Source: Anastatus disparis
Lineage: Eukaryota > Arthropoda > Insecta > Hymenoptera > Eupelmidae
Direction of reading: 5' to 3'
DNA: 64,000 nt
NCBI GenBank assembly: GCA_017163975.1
Contig: JAFFSR010000307.1
Span: forward strand, 922,001 to 986,000
Positions 1 to 12,804 of the stretch are shown piece after piece. The first letter of the stretch is position 1. Every line of letters starts with the position of its first letter. The notes beneath the pieces were generated by a model. That model did not search any database and had not been told where the DNA came from. It worked only from the letters and a program-made list of their open reading frames with translations. Made by a program: the position numbers and the translations under genes.

Positions 1-2127
1 TTTCCGGTCTCCATATTTTTTGGGCCTCATATTTTATTGAGCCTAATACTTTCTTGGGCCTTATATTTTTTGGACCCAATACTTTTTTGGGCCCAATATT
101 TTTCCGGTTTCTATATTTTTGGGCCTTATATTTTATTGTGCCTTATACTTTCTCTGGCCTTATATTTCCTTGGGCCTTATAATTTTTCGGACTTAATATT
201 TTTTTGGGTCCAATATTTTTTCGGTCTCCATATTTTTTGGACCTTATATTTCATTGAGCCTAATATTTTCTTGGGCCTTATAATTTTTTGGACTTAATAT
301 TTTTTTGGGCCCTTTATTTTTTTGGTCTCTATATTTTTTGGGCGTCATATTTTATTAAGCCTAATACTTTCTTGGGCATTATAATTTTTTTGGGCCCAGT
401 ATTTTTCCGGTCTCCATATTTTTTGGGCCTTATATTTTATTGAGCCTTTCACTTTCTTGGGCCTTATATTTTTTGGACCCAATACTTTTTTGGGCCCAAT
501 ATTTTTCCGGTTCCTATATTTTTGGACCTCATATTTTTTTGAGCCTTCTACTTTCTTGGGCTTTATATTTTTTTAGGCCTTATAATTTTTTGGACTAAAT
601 ATTTTTCGGCCCAATATTTCTTTAGGCCTAATATTATTTTGGTCTCTATATTTTTTGGGCCTTATATTTTATTGAGCCTTATATTTCTTTGGGCCTTATA
701 ATTTTTTGAACTTAATATTTTTTTGGGCCCAATATTTTTTCGGTCTCTATATTTCTTAGGCCTTAATTTTATTGAGCCTATTACTTTCTTGGGCCTTATA
801 ATTTTTCGGACTTAATATTTTTTTGGGACCAGTATTTTTTCGGTCTCTCTATTTTTTGGATTTTATATTTTATTAAGCCTTATATTTTCTTGGGCCTTAT
901 AATTTTTTGAGCCTTATATTCTATTGAACCTTATACTTTCTTGGACCTTATATTTTTTGGACTAAATATTTTTTTGGGCCCAATATTTTTTCGGTGTTCC
1001 TATTTTTGGGCCTTATATTTTATTGTGCCTAATACTTTCTTGGGCCTTATATTTTTTTGGGCCTTATAATTTTTTGGACTTAATAATAATATTTTTGGGG
1101 CCCTTTATTTTCTTGGTCTCTATATTTTTTGGGCCTTATATTTTATTAAGCCTAATACTTTCTTGGGCATTATAATTTTTTTGGGCCCAGTATTTTTCCG
1201 GTCTCCATATTTTTTGGGCCTCATATTTTATTGAGCCTAATACTTTCTTGGGCCCTATATTTTTTTGGGCCTAATAATTTTTTGACTCAATATTTTTTTT
1301 GGCCCAATATTTTTCGGTCTCCATATTTTTTGGGCCTTATATTTTATTGTGCCTTATATTTTTTGGGCCTTATAATTTTTTGGACTAAATATTTTTTGGG
1401 CCCAATATTTTTTCGGTCTTTATATTTTTTGGACCTTATATTTTTTTGAGCCTTCTACTTTCTTGGGCTTTATATTTTTTAGGCCTTATAATTTTTAGGA
1501 CTAAATATTTTTTGGCCCAATATTTCTTTAGGCCTAATATTATTTTGGTCTCTATATTTTTTGGGCCTTATATTTTATTGAGCCTTATATCTCTTTGGGC
1601 CTTATAATTTTTTGAACTTAATATTTTTTTGGGCCCAATATTTTTTCGGTCTCTATATTTTTTAGGCCTTATATTTTATTGAGCCTATTACTTTCTTGGG
1701 CCTTATAATTTTTCGGACTTGATATTTTTTTGGGACCAGTATTTTTTCGGTCTCTCTATTTTTTGGATTTTATATTTTATTGAGCCTTATATTTTCTTGG
1801 GCCTTATAATTTTTTGAGCCTTATATTCTATTGAACCTCATACTTTCTTGGACCTTATATTTTTTGGACTAAATATTTTTTTGGGCCCAATATTTTTTCG
1901 GTCTTCATATTTTTTGGGCCCTATATTTTATTGTGCCTAATACTTTCTTGGGCCTTATATTTTTTTGGGCCTTATAATTTTTTGGACTTAATAATAATAT
2001 TTTTTTGGGCCCTATATTTTATCGGTCTCTATATTTTTTGGGCCTTATATTTTATTAAGCCTAATACTTTCTTGGGCTTTATAATTTTTTTGGACCCAAT
2101 ATTTTTTCGGTCTCCATATTTTTGGGA
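1..2127. repeat. TTGGGCCTTATATTTT satellite array, first block
   Basis: The block consists of diverged short words such as TTGGGCCTTATATTTT, GGGCCTTATAATTTTTTGG, GGGCCCAATATTTTT and CGGTCTCCATATTTT. These recur in a higher-order pattern of roughly 110-135 bp. It begins before the window and stops abruptly near 2127, where Helitron-like sequence starts. Long open frames across it give only hydrophobic repeat peptide and are not treated as genes. Confidence 0.93.
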
Positions 2128-2246
2128 CCTTGTATTAAACTTATGTTGTTCAATCTTTGCCATTTCATTATTTAAAATATATAATTGTCCATATTTACGT
2201 GCTTCATCTTTATTAGGATGTAACGCATTAACATTATTGTAAATTT

Positions 2247-3531
2247 TGAGACGATGCTATTTCAAGCATTGCGCTTAAACCGGGTTCTGCGCTCAACCGC
2301 TATGAGGCGTTACTCCCGCAATGGGAATAGTGCGCTCCAGAGCACATAAGTCGGCAAGACGGCCAGCTAAAACGGACTCTCTCCCCTCTTCCTATGTAGA
2401 GAAGTTATGCTTCACATAGTGAGAGCTCACCTACGTGTTTTAATGTGTATAAGGGGAATTTCTATACACATTTCAGACCGTTTTTACCTGGACTTAGCTT
2501 GACTAAGTTTTCCATCTATTCCCAGTAACTATGCATAAGGGGGTTTCCTATGCATAGTTTCCCATCTCTTACCTCCACATTTTCGGTCGAGGTAGTTCCT
2601 CCGATGGAGTTTCCGCGACTAGCTCATCCTCTCTTCGTCTACCCTGAGGCTTGGAGGTAGCATTATCATGTCTTCCTGCGACACGGACCTACTTCCAGCC
2701 TATACCGGGTGTCATCGAGACACTGCTCGTATCATCTGCCGTCGGTAAAGTAGATTCCGACCGTAACCGCCGTCGATAATACTAAAGCCTGTAAATAGTT
2801 TATTATCTTTTCTCTATCCTAGTTTGTAACCGATACCGTTCGGAATTTATTAATAATAAGATTGTTAAAAACCGCGCTACCGGTAAAAATAAATACCAAC
2901 CGCCAGAAAGAGATCAATTAAATCTCGTAACCTGTAAATAGTCTATCTTTTTCTTAACTTTTAGTTTGTATAAGTATATCTTTGTTAAACCGCATTTCCG
3001 GTAAAAATAATACCGACCGCCTAAAGACATAATTTGATCTTAGCATTAATTGATTATTCATATTTTTCCGCGACGCCATTTCCGGCCGTTATTCCAAGAT
3101 TATTATTTGATTAATTTAACCTTGTATTAGTTATAAGTTCAACTCAATAAATGCAGAGAATATTTATTGTGAAAAATATAAAATGCACGACTCATACTCA
3201 TTTACCCATTCCGCTAAACCTGTCCTGTAAATCCGCCTCGTCATCTACCGCTTTAGTTAAGATTTGTTATTTCATCAATTTAATTATTATTTAAACGCAA
3301 TAGTAAATTTCTTTTTCCTTCAATTACAGTTAACTTTTCATTCTTAAACTCATTTTTATTTTTATTATTAAATTCAGTAATTTCAATTTAGTTTATAAGT
3401 TTTGAACTTTGGCTTATTCGAACCTCCGACCGACCATCTTCCAGCATCAACCCTCAGGTAAAAGTAAAAGTCTGATGCCGCCGACGTCAACGAGTTGTCT
3501 ACCGAACCGACCCGAAAAGCTAAACGTTACA
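2247..3531. mobile_element. Solo LTR (1285 bp) inside Helitron ORF, copy 1
   Basis: The sequence begins TGAGACG and ends CGTTACA, and is flanked on both sides by ATTT (2243-2246 and 3532-3535). Removing it and one ATTT rejoins the Helitron frame as GQIYNNVNALHP on the minus strand, an empty-site test that works to the base. A 4 bp target duplication with TG...CA ends suits a Ty3/gypsy-type LTR. It holds no internal coding region, and two diverged internal repeats with the word CCGGTAAAAATAA lie at about 2790-3030. The small ORF at 3409-3642 lies across its right edge and is not believed. Confidence 0.82.
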
Positions 3532-5262
3532 ATTTGTCCACATATTCTCTTATCTTGTGGTCCTTTACCCGGCAATGTATCAAAATTGGCATCAAAACTT
3601 GCGAATGCTAAAGCATTATTGTACAACCTAACATTTCGTTGAAAATCAATACTTTCGTTGCTAAATTTAGTTGCTCAAAACATTAATCGTTCTGGGTAAG
3701 GTGGATTTTCTAACACTTTTACTTTACCTTTATGACAACAATTGGAGAAATCATTACTTTTAGTATATTAAAAAGTAAAATGTTGCGCATCACAATAAAC
3801 ACATGTATTTGTAATAAAACCCATGTAATTTTCAGATATGAGATTTTAATCGAAATATATATTTGCTATGCAACCAATCAGTTTCAAATTAATTTTTTCA
3901 TTTGATATTTTTTCATTTAATTTCTATAATTTTTTTTCTACTTTGCCCTTTATTGTTTTATCAATAACTTCGTTTAATACAATATTATGATTGTTATTAT
4001 GATTATTATTATTCTAATTTTCATTATAATTATTATCTTCAATTTTTAATCGTTTACACTTAATATTTTCTAATTTTTTTCATATTGTTTTTGTTTTTTT
4101 TTTTAAATTTGTATATAAGCTTCTTTCTTACGTAAAGCCTCATTCGCATGTATTTGTTCCAATTTATCAGTACTCATTGTTTCCTTGAATTGCCATTTTG
4201 TTATCTCAGTATTTTCTAATTTCTGTTTATATTTATTTGGTTGTCCTTTTTTTCATTTTCATATAAGCTTTTTTCTTACGTAAAGTTTCTTGAACACGTC
4301 TCAGTTCTAATTTATCATTACTTTTTTGTTTCGCGCATTTCCATAATAATGTCTTTTTCTGAAATTTTTTCATATTTATGTGATTCTTCTGTTACCATTT
4401 TCCTATTAACGGGATGTCGGAGCTGCATCACTTGAGTTTTGCTTTTTTTATTATATCAGTATCTTTTTAAATTAATAAATTAAACAAATATAATGACTTG
4501 CCCGTACTAAAGCTATATTAATACAATAATTTTTGTCAAAATAAAAAATCATTTGGACTTTTTATTTTTTTATGAGCTTAGATTGGAAATTAGACATCAA
4601 ACTTGATAGACCTAACTTTAAAATACGATGCATTGAAAGTTTTTATTACAACTTTATATGTCTAATATTTTGGTGTATTTCTTGAGTTGTCCGCACTGGA
4701 TTATAATTTTACAAATTTTTACTTTGTAGCAAACAAACTTGATTAAACGCATCGTTTATTCATAAGTTAGGATCGGAAATATTATTAGAAGGCGGGCAGC
4801 TTCGTCAAGCTCTTAAGTTCTGTTACAAATAAAGTTTCTTTTTCATCTATTTTTTTTCATTCTTTTTTTTCTTTATTTAATTTAATCTCAACTGTCCCAA
4901 TTTTATTATCGTTATAATTCAAATGGATGTCATCGATTCCCATTATATCATTATCTGGTATTTAAACATTTCTATCTGAAATGTCATTGTCAATTTCCAT
5001 CAAAATTGTTTCATGATTCAAATTCTTTTGTTTACGATACATTTTCATGATCTATTTTTGTTCTGGCAATGAATACATTTGTGAGTTTTCTTTATAATAT
5101 TTCAAGCTCGGCGAAATCTAAATTAAATGATATTTGATTAAGACCTTGCTCATGACAAAAACTCTTTTTTATCATATCCGGTGGATTATCGTAATTAATT
5201 TTTGCATTACTATAATTTTGTAAAACTGGATAAATTTTTATTTTTTGCGTTTTAAAAATTCT

Positions 5263-6067
5263 TTATAAACCAAATCGCATTTGAGAAACATTATATCTTA
5301 AACAACATGGACCTAAATTATAAAGTACTGCAACAGCAAAACCGTTGCAAAAACGCTACAATCATAATTATTCGTTTGTGATTGTACTGTTTCGAATGCT
5401 GTGCTTAATTCTGATTTGTTTGGAAATAATCTGTTCATACACTGAGAGAACATTGGCTCGTCTGCTGGAAACTCTAAGTACAGCCGCTGCATCGTCGATT
5501 CGTGCAGAAGCGCTACAAGATTCGGGAGCCCACTAATATACATCAGCTGAGTTTCTCTTTTCGTCCACCAGAGGCGCTTTTCAGATATCGTAGGCGCTTT
5601 TTGTATATCATAAGCGCAAGACTAAGACGAATGCTGCACTGTTTCGGGACAGCAGCAGCACCAAATCAAAGGACGAATCAATTCATGCGTTTTAGAGTTC
5701 TGCTGTACTAGTAAGTGCAGCATTTATACCAATTTTCTCTCAGTGTACAAATCTTATACTCATCTTGTAAATATATAAGATTCAAACTGTCATATATATG
5801 AATTACCTTATTATTATAATACACACGAATTTAGTGACTCTTTTCTAAATTTTCGGTAAATAATAACTGTATAAATTTTCCATCAATCAGTACTGAATTA
5901 ACATATTGTGGTCTCTGAATTAGTGAAGTTAATTGCATGTCGAATGAGATGCACTGGTTAGAAATGTTATTAAATTCTAATATATGAATATCAGTTAACA
6001 TGAAAGCAATTCCACTATACGATCTCTGTCTTTTAACAATCAATTTATCTTCCTTAGTCAAAACCAT
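5263..6067 (-). pseudogene. Ulp1/C48-like cysteine protease domain, broken, copy 1
   Basis: The frame starts at an ATG at 6067 and reads to a stop at 5831-5833, at the place where the family has His-Trp: the residues are SH followed by TAA. The same frame then resumes with the family pattern VIHIYDSL, containing the expected catalytic Asp. A 306 bp MITE (5440-5745) interrupts it. After the MITE it continues with QTNNYDCSVFA, containing the catalytic Gln and Cys, though the usual DCG is DCS, and ends QMRFGL at 5265. A one-base loss in an A run near 5340 adds a frameshift that copy 2 lacks. His, Asp, Gln and Cys are all still visible. In cells, Ulp1-family enzymes cleave SUMO-like tags; in transposons the role is unknown. 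Confidence 0.75.
5440..5745. mobile_element. Tc1/mariner-type MITE (306 bp), copy 1
   Basis: Terminal inverted repeats CACTGAGAGAA and TTCTCTCAGTG are flanked by TA on both sides (5438-5439 and 5746-5747). Taking out the element and one TA rejoins the C48-like frame as YKICMNRLF on the minus strand. No transposase is encoded. TA duplication and the CAC start point to mobilisation by a Tc1/mariner-type transposase; that is inference. Confidence 0.85.
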
Positions 6068-6317
6068 TATTAAAAATAAAAATTCTCTAAAGAATTTTCA
6101 TTCATTTTTAATGAACTTTCTCCAAAGATATTCACTAAAGAATTGCTTTTATATTAATCGATTTAATTCACTGCTTTTTTACTTTAAAAGCTGAAAAATT
6201 AAAGAAATTATGAAAAATGCTATGAATTAATTGTTATATGATAAATAAATAATAATGAAATTTGTAAAAATAATATAATGATAAAAAATGATTATTTTCG
6301 GCAATTATTTATATATA

Positions 6318-7745
6318 CTAGGGGGCATGCCCCCTGCGCGCAAACGCGCCAACCCCCATCTTGCTTTTATAATTTAAAAAAATATCCAAGAATTTGCAAT
6401 TTTGAAAGAAATATGTAGAAATATAATTGTAATAATCTTACTATGATTCAGCTAAGTAGATACAGGCAGACAGTGAATAAGTACACTTGATTTAATAATT
6501 CAATTATAGAGATTTTATTTGATACTTTTATAATGAACCGAATATAGTGATAGTTTTATATTCGACAGTTTTATAATGAACTAAAAATGGAAGGCAGTAA
6601 TAGATATTTGAAACATTTATGGATTAAGAATAAAAAATTTGGAAAACTGTAATGTCGGTGTTTTTTTAAAAAATTAAATAAAAATTTAATTTAATTTATA
6701 AAGACTATATTTAAGTGTTAGATATTGATTTTGACTTAACAAAATTTAAATCTTATCATTTGATTATTAAACTTCAATTAAGCTTTTTCAAAATGATATT
6801 TTCAACCCTATACTTTAAATAAAATTGTAAAATTGATAATTATTTATATGATTAAACTTCACGATGATTACAGGATAATTAGCTAATTGTAAAAATATAT
6901 TGTAACCTATCTTTCATCTATTATAAATCTTAAACTTATATGTTATCATATATCGTTATATACAAAACTTAAAATTAGCTATTACCAAGTTGACTACAAG
7001 CTTGAAATCAGCTAATTTTCAGTTATTTTAAAGCTCAAATATAGCTTAATTTAGTTATTTCCTAGCTAATTACATGCTTAAATCCAGCTAAATTTAACGC
7101 TGTAATATAGTTCTAGAAATGAGGGGCACATTTCTAATGATAACAGCGATAACAGCGGTGATATACTTTTAATAATATAGAGAGAATATAATATAAATAG
7201 ATCTAAAATGCAGTTAAAAACAAATCAATATTTACTTGAAATTGCCTAAAATTATTATAAATTCTAGATAAGTGTTAGCTAAATTTCAGCTAATTTCCAA
7301 CTAAATTTTGTATGAATTTAGCTAATTTCAACATTAAATTTAGCTAACTTTTGAATTAATGTAGCTAACTTTTGATTGAATGTAGCTAACTTTAATTTAA
7401 TTTTATCTGACTTCAGCTAATTTTCAGCTAACTTTTAGCTAACTTTTAGCTAATTTCTAACTAACTTCTAGCGAAATTTCAGTTAGATTCTAGCTAAATT
7501 CTAGCTAACCAAGGACAAATCGAATTCTTACACACAGCGGCAACGGCGACGGCGGAATCTGTTTATAATATAGAGAGATATAGCTAGCTTTTAGCTAAAT
7601 TACAGCTAAATATATCTAAATTTTAGCCAACTTTTAGCTGATTTTCAGCTAACTTTTAGCTAACTTCTAACTAACTTATACGTAACTTTTTGCTGACTTT
7701 GAGCTTGCTTTCAGCTAAATTATAGCTAAATTCATCAAAATTTTA
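6318..7745 (-). mobile_element. Helitron 3' terminus and AGCTAA-rich body, copy 1
   Basis: On the minus strand, 6355 to 6317 reads GGGGGTT, a GC-rich stem-loop (GCGCG CAAA CGCGC on plus), the palindrome GGGGGCATGCCCCC, then CTAG followed by T and a TA-rich flank. This is the hairpin-plus-CTAG end of a Helitron. The sequence to the right (about 6950-7745) is a degenerate array of AGCTAA and TTTTAGCTAACT words with GACGGCGG and ACAGCGG patches. It is cut at 7745 by satellite. I see no ORF and cannot place the 5' TC end. Confidence 0.6.
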
Positions 7746-10700
7746 TTCAGTCTCCAATATTTTTTCGGTCTTCATATTTTTTGGGCCTTATATTTTATTG
7801 TGCCTAATACTTTCTTGGGCCTTATATTTTTTTGGGCCTTATAATTTTTTGAACTTAATAATAATATTTTTTTGGGCCCTTTATTTTTTTGGTCTCTATA
7901 TTTTTTGGGCCTTATATTTTATTAAGCCTAATACTTTCTTGGGCATTAAAATTTTTTTGGGCCCAGTATTTTCCCGGTCTCCATATTTTTTGGGCCTCAT
8001 ATTTTATTGAGCCTAATACTCTCTTGGGCCCTATATTTTTTTGGGCCTAATAATTTTTTGACTCAATATTTTTTTAGGCCCAATATTTTTTCGGTCTCCA
8101 CATTTTTTGGCCCTTATATTTTATTGTGCCGTATATTTTTTGGGACTTATAATTTTTTGGACTAAATATTTTTTCGGGCCCAACATTTTTTCGGTCTTTA
8201 TATTTTTTGGACCTTATATTTTTTTGAGCCTTCTACTTTCTTGGGCTTTATATTTTTTTAGGCCTTATAATTTTTAGGACTAAATATTTTTTGGCCCAAT
8301 AATTCTTTAGGCCTAATATTATTTTGGTCTCTATATTTTTTGGGCCTTATATTTTATTGAGCCTTATATTTCTTTGGGCCTTATAATTTTTTGAACTTAA
8401 TATTTTTTTGGGCCCAATATTTTTTCGGTCTCTATATTTTTTAGGCCTTATATTTTATTGAGCCTATTACTTTCTTGGGCCTTATAATTTTTGGACCCAA
8501 TACTTTTTTGGGCCCAATATTTTTCCGGTTTCTATATTTTTGGGCCTTATATTTTATTGTGCCTTATACTTTCTCTGGCCTTTTTTTTCTTGGGCCTTAT
8601 AATTTTTCGGATTTAATATTTCTTTGGGCCCAATATTTTTTCGGTCTTTATATTTTTTGGACCTTATATTTTTTTGAGCCTTCTACTTTCTTGGGCTTTA
8701 TATTTTTTAGGCCTTATAATTTTTAGGACTAAATATTTTTTGGCCCAATATTTCTTTAGGCCTAATATTATTTTGGTCTCTATATTTTTTGGGCCTTATA
8801 TTTTATTGAGCCTTATATTTCTTTGGGCCTTATAATTTTTTGAACTCAATATTTTTTGGGCCCAATATTTTTTCGGTCTCTATATTTTTTAGGCCTTATA
8901 TTTTATTGAGCCTATTACTTTCTTGGGCCTTATATTTTTTGGACCCAATACTTTTTTGGGCCCAATATTTTTCCGGTTTCTATATTTTTGGGCCTTATAT
9001 TTTATTGTGCCTTATACTTTCTCTGGCCTTATATTTTCTTGGGCCTTATAATTTTTCGGATTTAATATTTTTTTGGGCCCAATATTTTTCGGTCTCCATA
9101 TTTTTTGGACCTTATATTTCATTGAGCCTAATATTTTCTTGGGCCTTATAATTTTTTGGGCTCAATACTTTCTTGGGCCTTATATTTTTTTTGGCCTTAT
9201 AATTTTTTGGACTCAATATTTTTTTGGGCCCTTTATTTTTTTGGTCTCTATATTTTTTGGGCCTTATATTTTATTAAGCCTAATACTTTCTTGGGCATTA
9301 TAATTTTTTTGGGCCCAGTATTTTTCCGGTCTCCATATTTTTTGGGCCTCATATTTTATTGAGCCTAATACTTTCTTAGGCCCTATAACTTTTTGACTCA
9401 ATATTTTTTTAGGCCCAATATTTTTTCGGTCTCCATATTTTTTGGGCCTTATATTTTATTGTGCCTTATATTTTTTGGGCCTTATAATTTTTTGGACTAA
9501 ATATTTTTTTAGGCCCAATATTTTTTCGGTCTTTATATTTTTTGGACCTTATATTTTTTTGCGCCTTCTACTTTCTTGGGCTTTATATTTTTTTAGGCCT
9601 TATAATTTTTTGGACTAAATATTTTTTGGCCCAATATTTTTTTAGGCCTAATATTATTTTGATCTCTATATTTTTTGGGCCTTATATTGTATTGAGCCTT
9701 ATATTTCTTTGGGCCTTATAATATTTTAAACTTAATATTTTTTTGGACCCAATATTTTTTCGGTCTCTATATTTTTTAGGCCTTATATTTTATTGAGCCT
9801 ATTACTTTCTTGGGCCTTATAATTTTTCGGACTTAATATTTTTTTGGGACTAGTATTTTTTCGGTCTCTCTATTTTTTGGATTTTATATTTTATTGAGCC
9901 TTATATTTTCTTGGGCCTTATAATTTTTTGAGCCTCATATTCTATTGAACCTTATACTTTCTTGGACCTTATATTTTTTGGACAAAATATTTTTTTGGGC
10001 CCAATATTTTTTCGGTCTTCATATTTTTTGGGCCTTATATTTTATTGAGCCTTATATTTTTTTGGGCCTTATAATTTTTTAGACTTTATATTTTTTTGGG
10101 CCTAATATTTTTTCGGTCTCTATATTTTTTGGGCCTTATATTTTATTTAGCCTAATACTTTTTTGGGCCTTCTAATTTTTTGGACTCAATATTTTTTTGG
10201 TACCAGTACTGTTTTGGTCTCTATATGTTTTAGACCTTATATTTTATTGAGCCTTATATTTTTTTGGGCCTTATAATTATTTGGGCCTTATATTTTATTG
10301 AGCCTTTCACTTTCTTGGGCCTTATATTTTTTGGACCTAATACTTTTTTGGGCCCAATATTTTTCCGGTTTCTATATTTTTGGGCCTTATATTTTATTGT
10401 GCCTTATACTTTCTCTGGCCTTATATTTTCTTGGGCCTTATAATTTTTTGGACTTAATATTTTTTTGGGCCCTTTATTTTTTTGGTCTCTATATTTTTTG
10501 GGCCTCATATTTTATTAAGCCTAATACTTTCTTGGGCATTATAATTTTTTTGGGCCCAGTATTTTTCCGGTCTCCATATTTTTTGGGCCTCATATTTTAT
10601 TGAGCCTAATACTTTCTTGGGCCTTATATTTTTTGGACCCGATACTTTTTTGGGCCCAATATTTTTCCGGTTTCTATATTTTTGGGCCTTATATTTTATT

Positions 10701-12684
10701 GTGCCTTATACTTTCTCTGGCCTTATATTTCCTTGGGCCTTATAATTTTTCGGACTTAATATTTTTTTGGGTCCAATATTTTTTCGGTCTCCATATTTTT
10801 TGGACCTTATATTTCATTGAGCCTAATATTTTCTTGGGCCTTATAATTTTTTGGACTTAATATTTTTTTGGGCCCTTTATTTTTTTGGTCTCTATATTTT
10901 TTGGGCGTCATATTTTATTAAGCCTAATACTTTCTTGGGCATTATAATTTTTTTGGGCCCAGTATTTTTCCGGTCTCCATATTTTTTGGGCCTTATATTT
11001 TATTGAGCCTTTCACTTTCTTGGGCCTTATATTTTTGGACCCAATACTTTTTGGGCCCAATATTTTTCCGGTTCCTATATTTTTGGACCTCATATTTTTT
11101 TGAGCCTTCTACTTTCTTGGGCTTTATATTTTTTTAGGCCTTATAATTTTTTGGACTAAATATTTTTCGGCCCAATATTTCTTTAGGCCTAATATTATTT
11201 TGGTCTCTATATTTTTTGGGCCTTATATTTTATTGAGCCTTATATTTCTTTGGGCCTTATAATTTTTTGAACTTAATATTTTTTTGGGCCCAATATTTTT
11301 TCGGTCTCTATATTTCTTAGGCCTTAATTTTATTGAGCCTATTACTTTCTTGGGCCTTATAATTTTTCGGACTTAATATTTTTTTGGGACCAGTATTTTT
11401 TCGGTCTCTCTATTTTTTGGATTTTATATTTTATCAAGCCTTATATTTTCTTGGGCCTTATAATTTTTTGAGCCTTATATTCTATTGAACCTTATACTTT
11501 CTTGGACCTTATATTTTTTGGACTAAATATTTTTTTGGGCCCAATATTTTTTCGGTGTTCCTATTTTTTGGGCCTTATATTTTATTGTGCCTAATACTTT
11601 CTTGGGCCTTATATTTTTTTGGGCCTTATAATTTTTTGGACTTAATAATAATATTTTTTTGGGCCCTTTATTTTCTTGGTCTCTATATTTTTTGGGCCTT
11701 ATATTTTATTAAGCCTAATACTTTCTTGGGCATTATAATTTTTTTGGGCCCAGTATTTTTCCGGTCTCCATATTTTTTGGGCCTCATATTTTATTGAGCC
11801 TAATACTTTCTTGGGCCCTATATTTTTTTGGGCCTAATAATTTTTTGACTCAATATTTTTTTGGCCCAATATTTTTTCGGTCTCCATATTTTTTGGGCCT
11901 TATATTTTATTGTGCCTTATATTTTTTGGGCCTTATAATTTTTTGGACTTAATATTTTTTTGGGCCCAATATTTTTTCGGTCTTTATATTTTTTGGACCT
12001 TATATTTTTTTGAGCCTTCTACTTTCTTGGGCTTTATATTTTTTTAGGCCTTATAATTTTTAGGACTAAATATTTTTCTTAATATTTCTTTAGGCCTAAT
12101 ATTATTTTGGTCTCTATATTTTTTGGGCCTTATATTTTATTGAGCCTTATATCTCTTTGGGCCTTATAATTTTTTGAACTTAATATTTTTTGGGCCCAAT
12201 ATTTTTTCGGTCTCTATATTTTTTAGGCCTTATATTTTATTGAGCCTATTACTTTCTTGGGCCTTATAATTTTTCGGACTTGATATTTTTTTGGGACCAG
12301 TATTTTTTCGGTCTCTCTATTTTTTGGATTTTATATTTTATTGAGCCTTATATTTTCTTGGGCCTTATAATTTTTGAGCCTTATATTCTATTGAACCTCA
12401 TACTTTCTTGGACCTTATATTTTTTGGACTAAATATTTTTTGGGCCCAATATTTTTCGGTCTTCATATTTTTTGGGCCCTATATTTTATTGTGCCTAATA
12501 CTTTCTTGGGCCTTATATTTTTTTGGGCCTTATAATTTTTTGGACTTAATAATAATATTTTTTTGGGCCCTATATTTTATCGGTCTCTATATTTTTTGGG
12601 CCTTATATTTTATTAAGCCTAATACTTTCTTGGGCTTTATAATTTTTTTGGACCCAATATTTTTTCGGTCTCCATATTTTTGGG
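7746..12684. repeat. TTGGGCCTTATATTTT satellite array, second block
   Basis: Same satellite family and orientation as the block at the window start. From about 10564 onward it is a near-identical copy of the sequence from position 1, with small indels and substitutions. The part 7746-10563 has no partner in the window. The left junction at about 7745 switches from an AGCTAA-type array to satellite without any shared motif. The right junction near 12684 repeats the junction at 2127. Confidence 0.93.
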
Positions 12685-12804
12685 ACCTTGTATTAAACTT
12701 ATGTTGTTCAATCTTTGCCATTTCATTATTTAAAATATATAATTGTCCATATTTACGTGCTTCATCTTTATTAGGATGTAACGCATTAACATTATTGTAA
12801 ATTT

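Larger units (their letters stand above)
2128..6067 (-). mobile_element. Decayed Helitron-type ORF with N-terminal Ulp1/C48-like domain, copy 1
   Basis: Read on the minus strand, the order is: a C48-type cysteine protease segment (6067-5263), an acidic and lysine-rich linker (about 5100-4700), charged repeats of the form LRKKEAY (about 4330-4130), a Helitron N-terminal segment with CVYCDAQHF and NCCHKGKVKVLENPP (about 3850-3680), a segment with ALAFASFDANFD (about 3640-3540), and after a nested LTR the segment NALHPNKDEARKYGQLYI (about 2240-2128). The last three match the N-terminal half of insect Helitron Rep-helicase proteins as I know them. Stops and frameshifts break the frame throughout. 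Rep and helicase domains are missing because the sequence is cut by satellite at 2127. That the protease and Helitron parts were once one protein is inference from order and strand. Confidence 0.72.

Noticed and set aside
3409..3642. 77 aa plus-strand ORF, present in both duplicates
   Set aside because: It runs across the right border of the solo LTR into Helitron sequence whose true reading is on the minus strand.
4440..4800. Possible further nested MITE between linker and LRKKEAY repeats of the Helitron-like ORF
   Set aside because: The stretch does not read as the ORF, but I could not find inverted ends or a target duplication.
1..12800. Many 60-130 codon ORFs reading IFFWALYF and LGPYNF-type peptides
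   Set aside because: They are translations of the satellite in whichever frame lacks stops. They overlap one another in several frames, start at random points of the repeat and have only hydrophobic low-complexity content.
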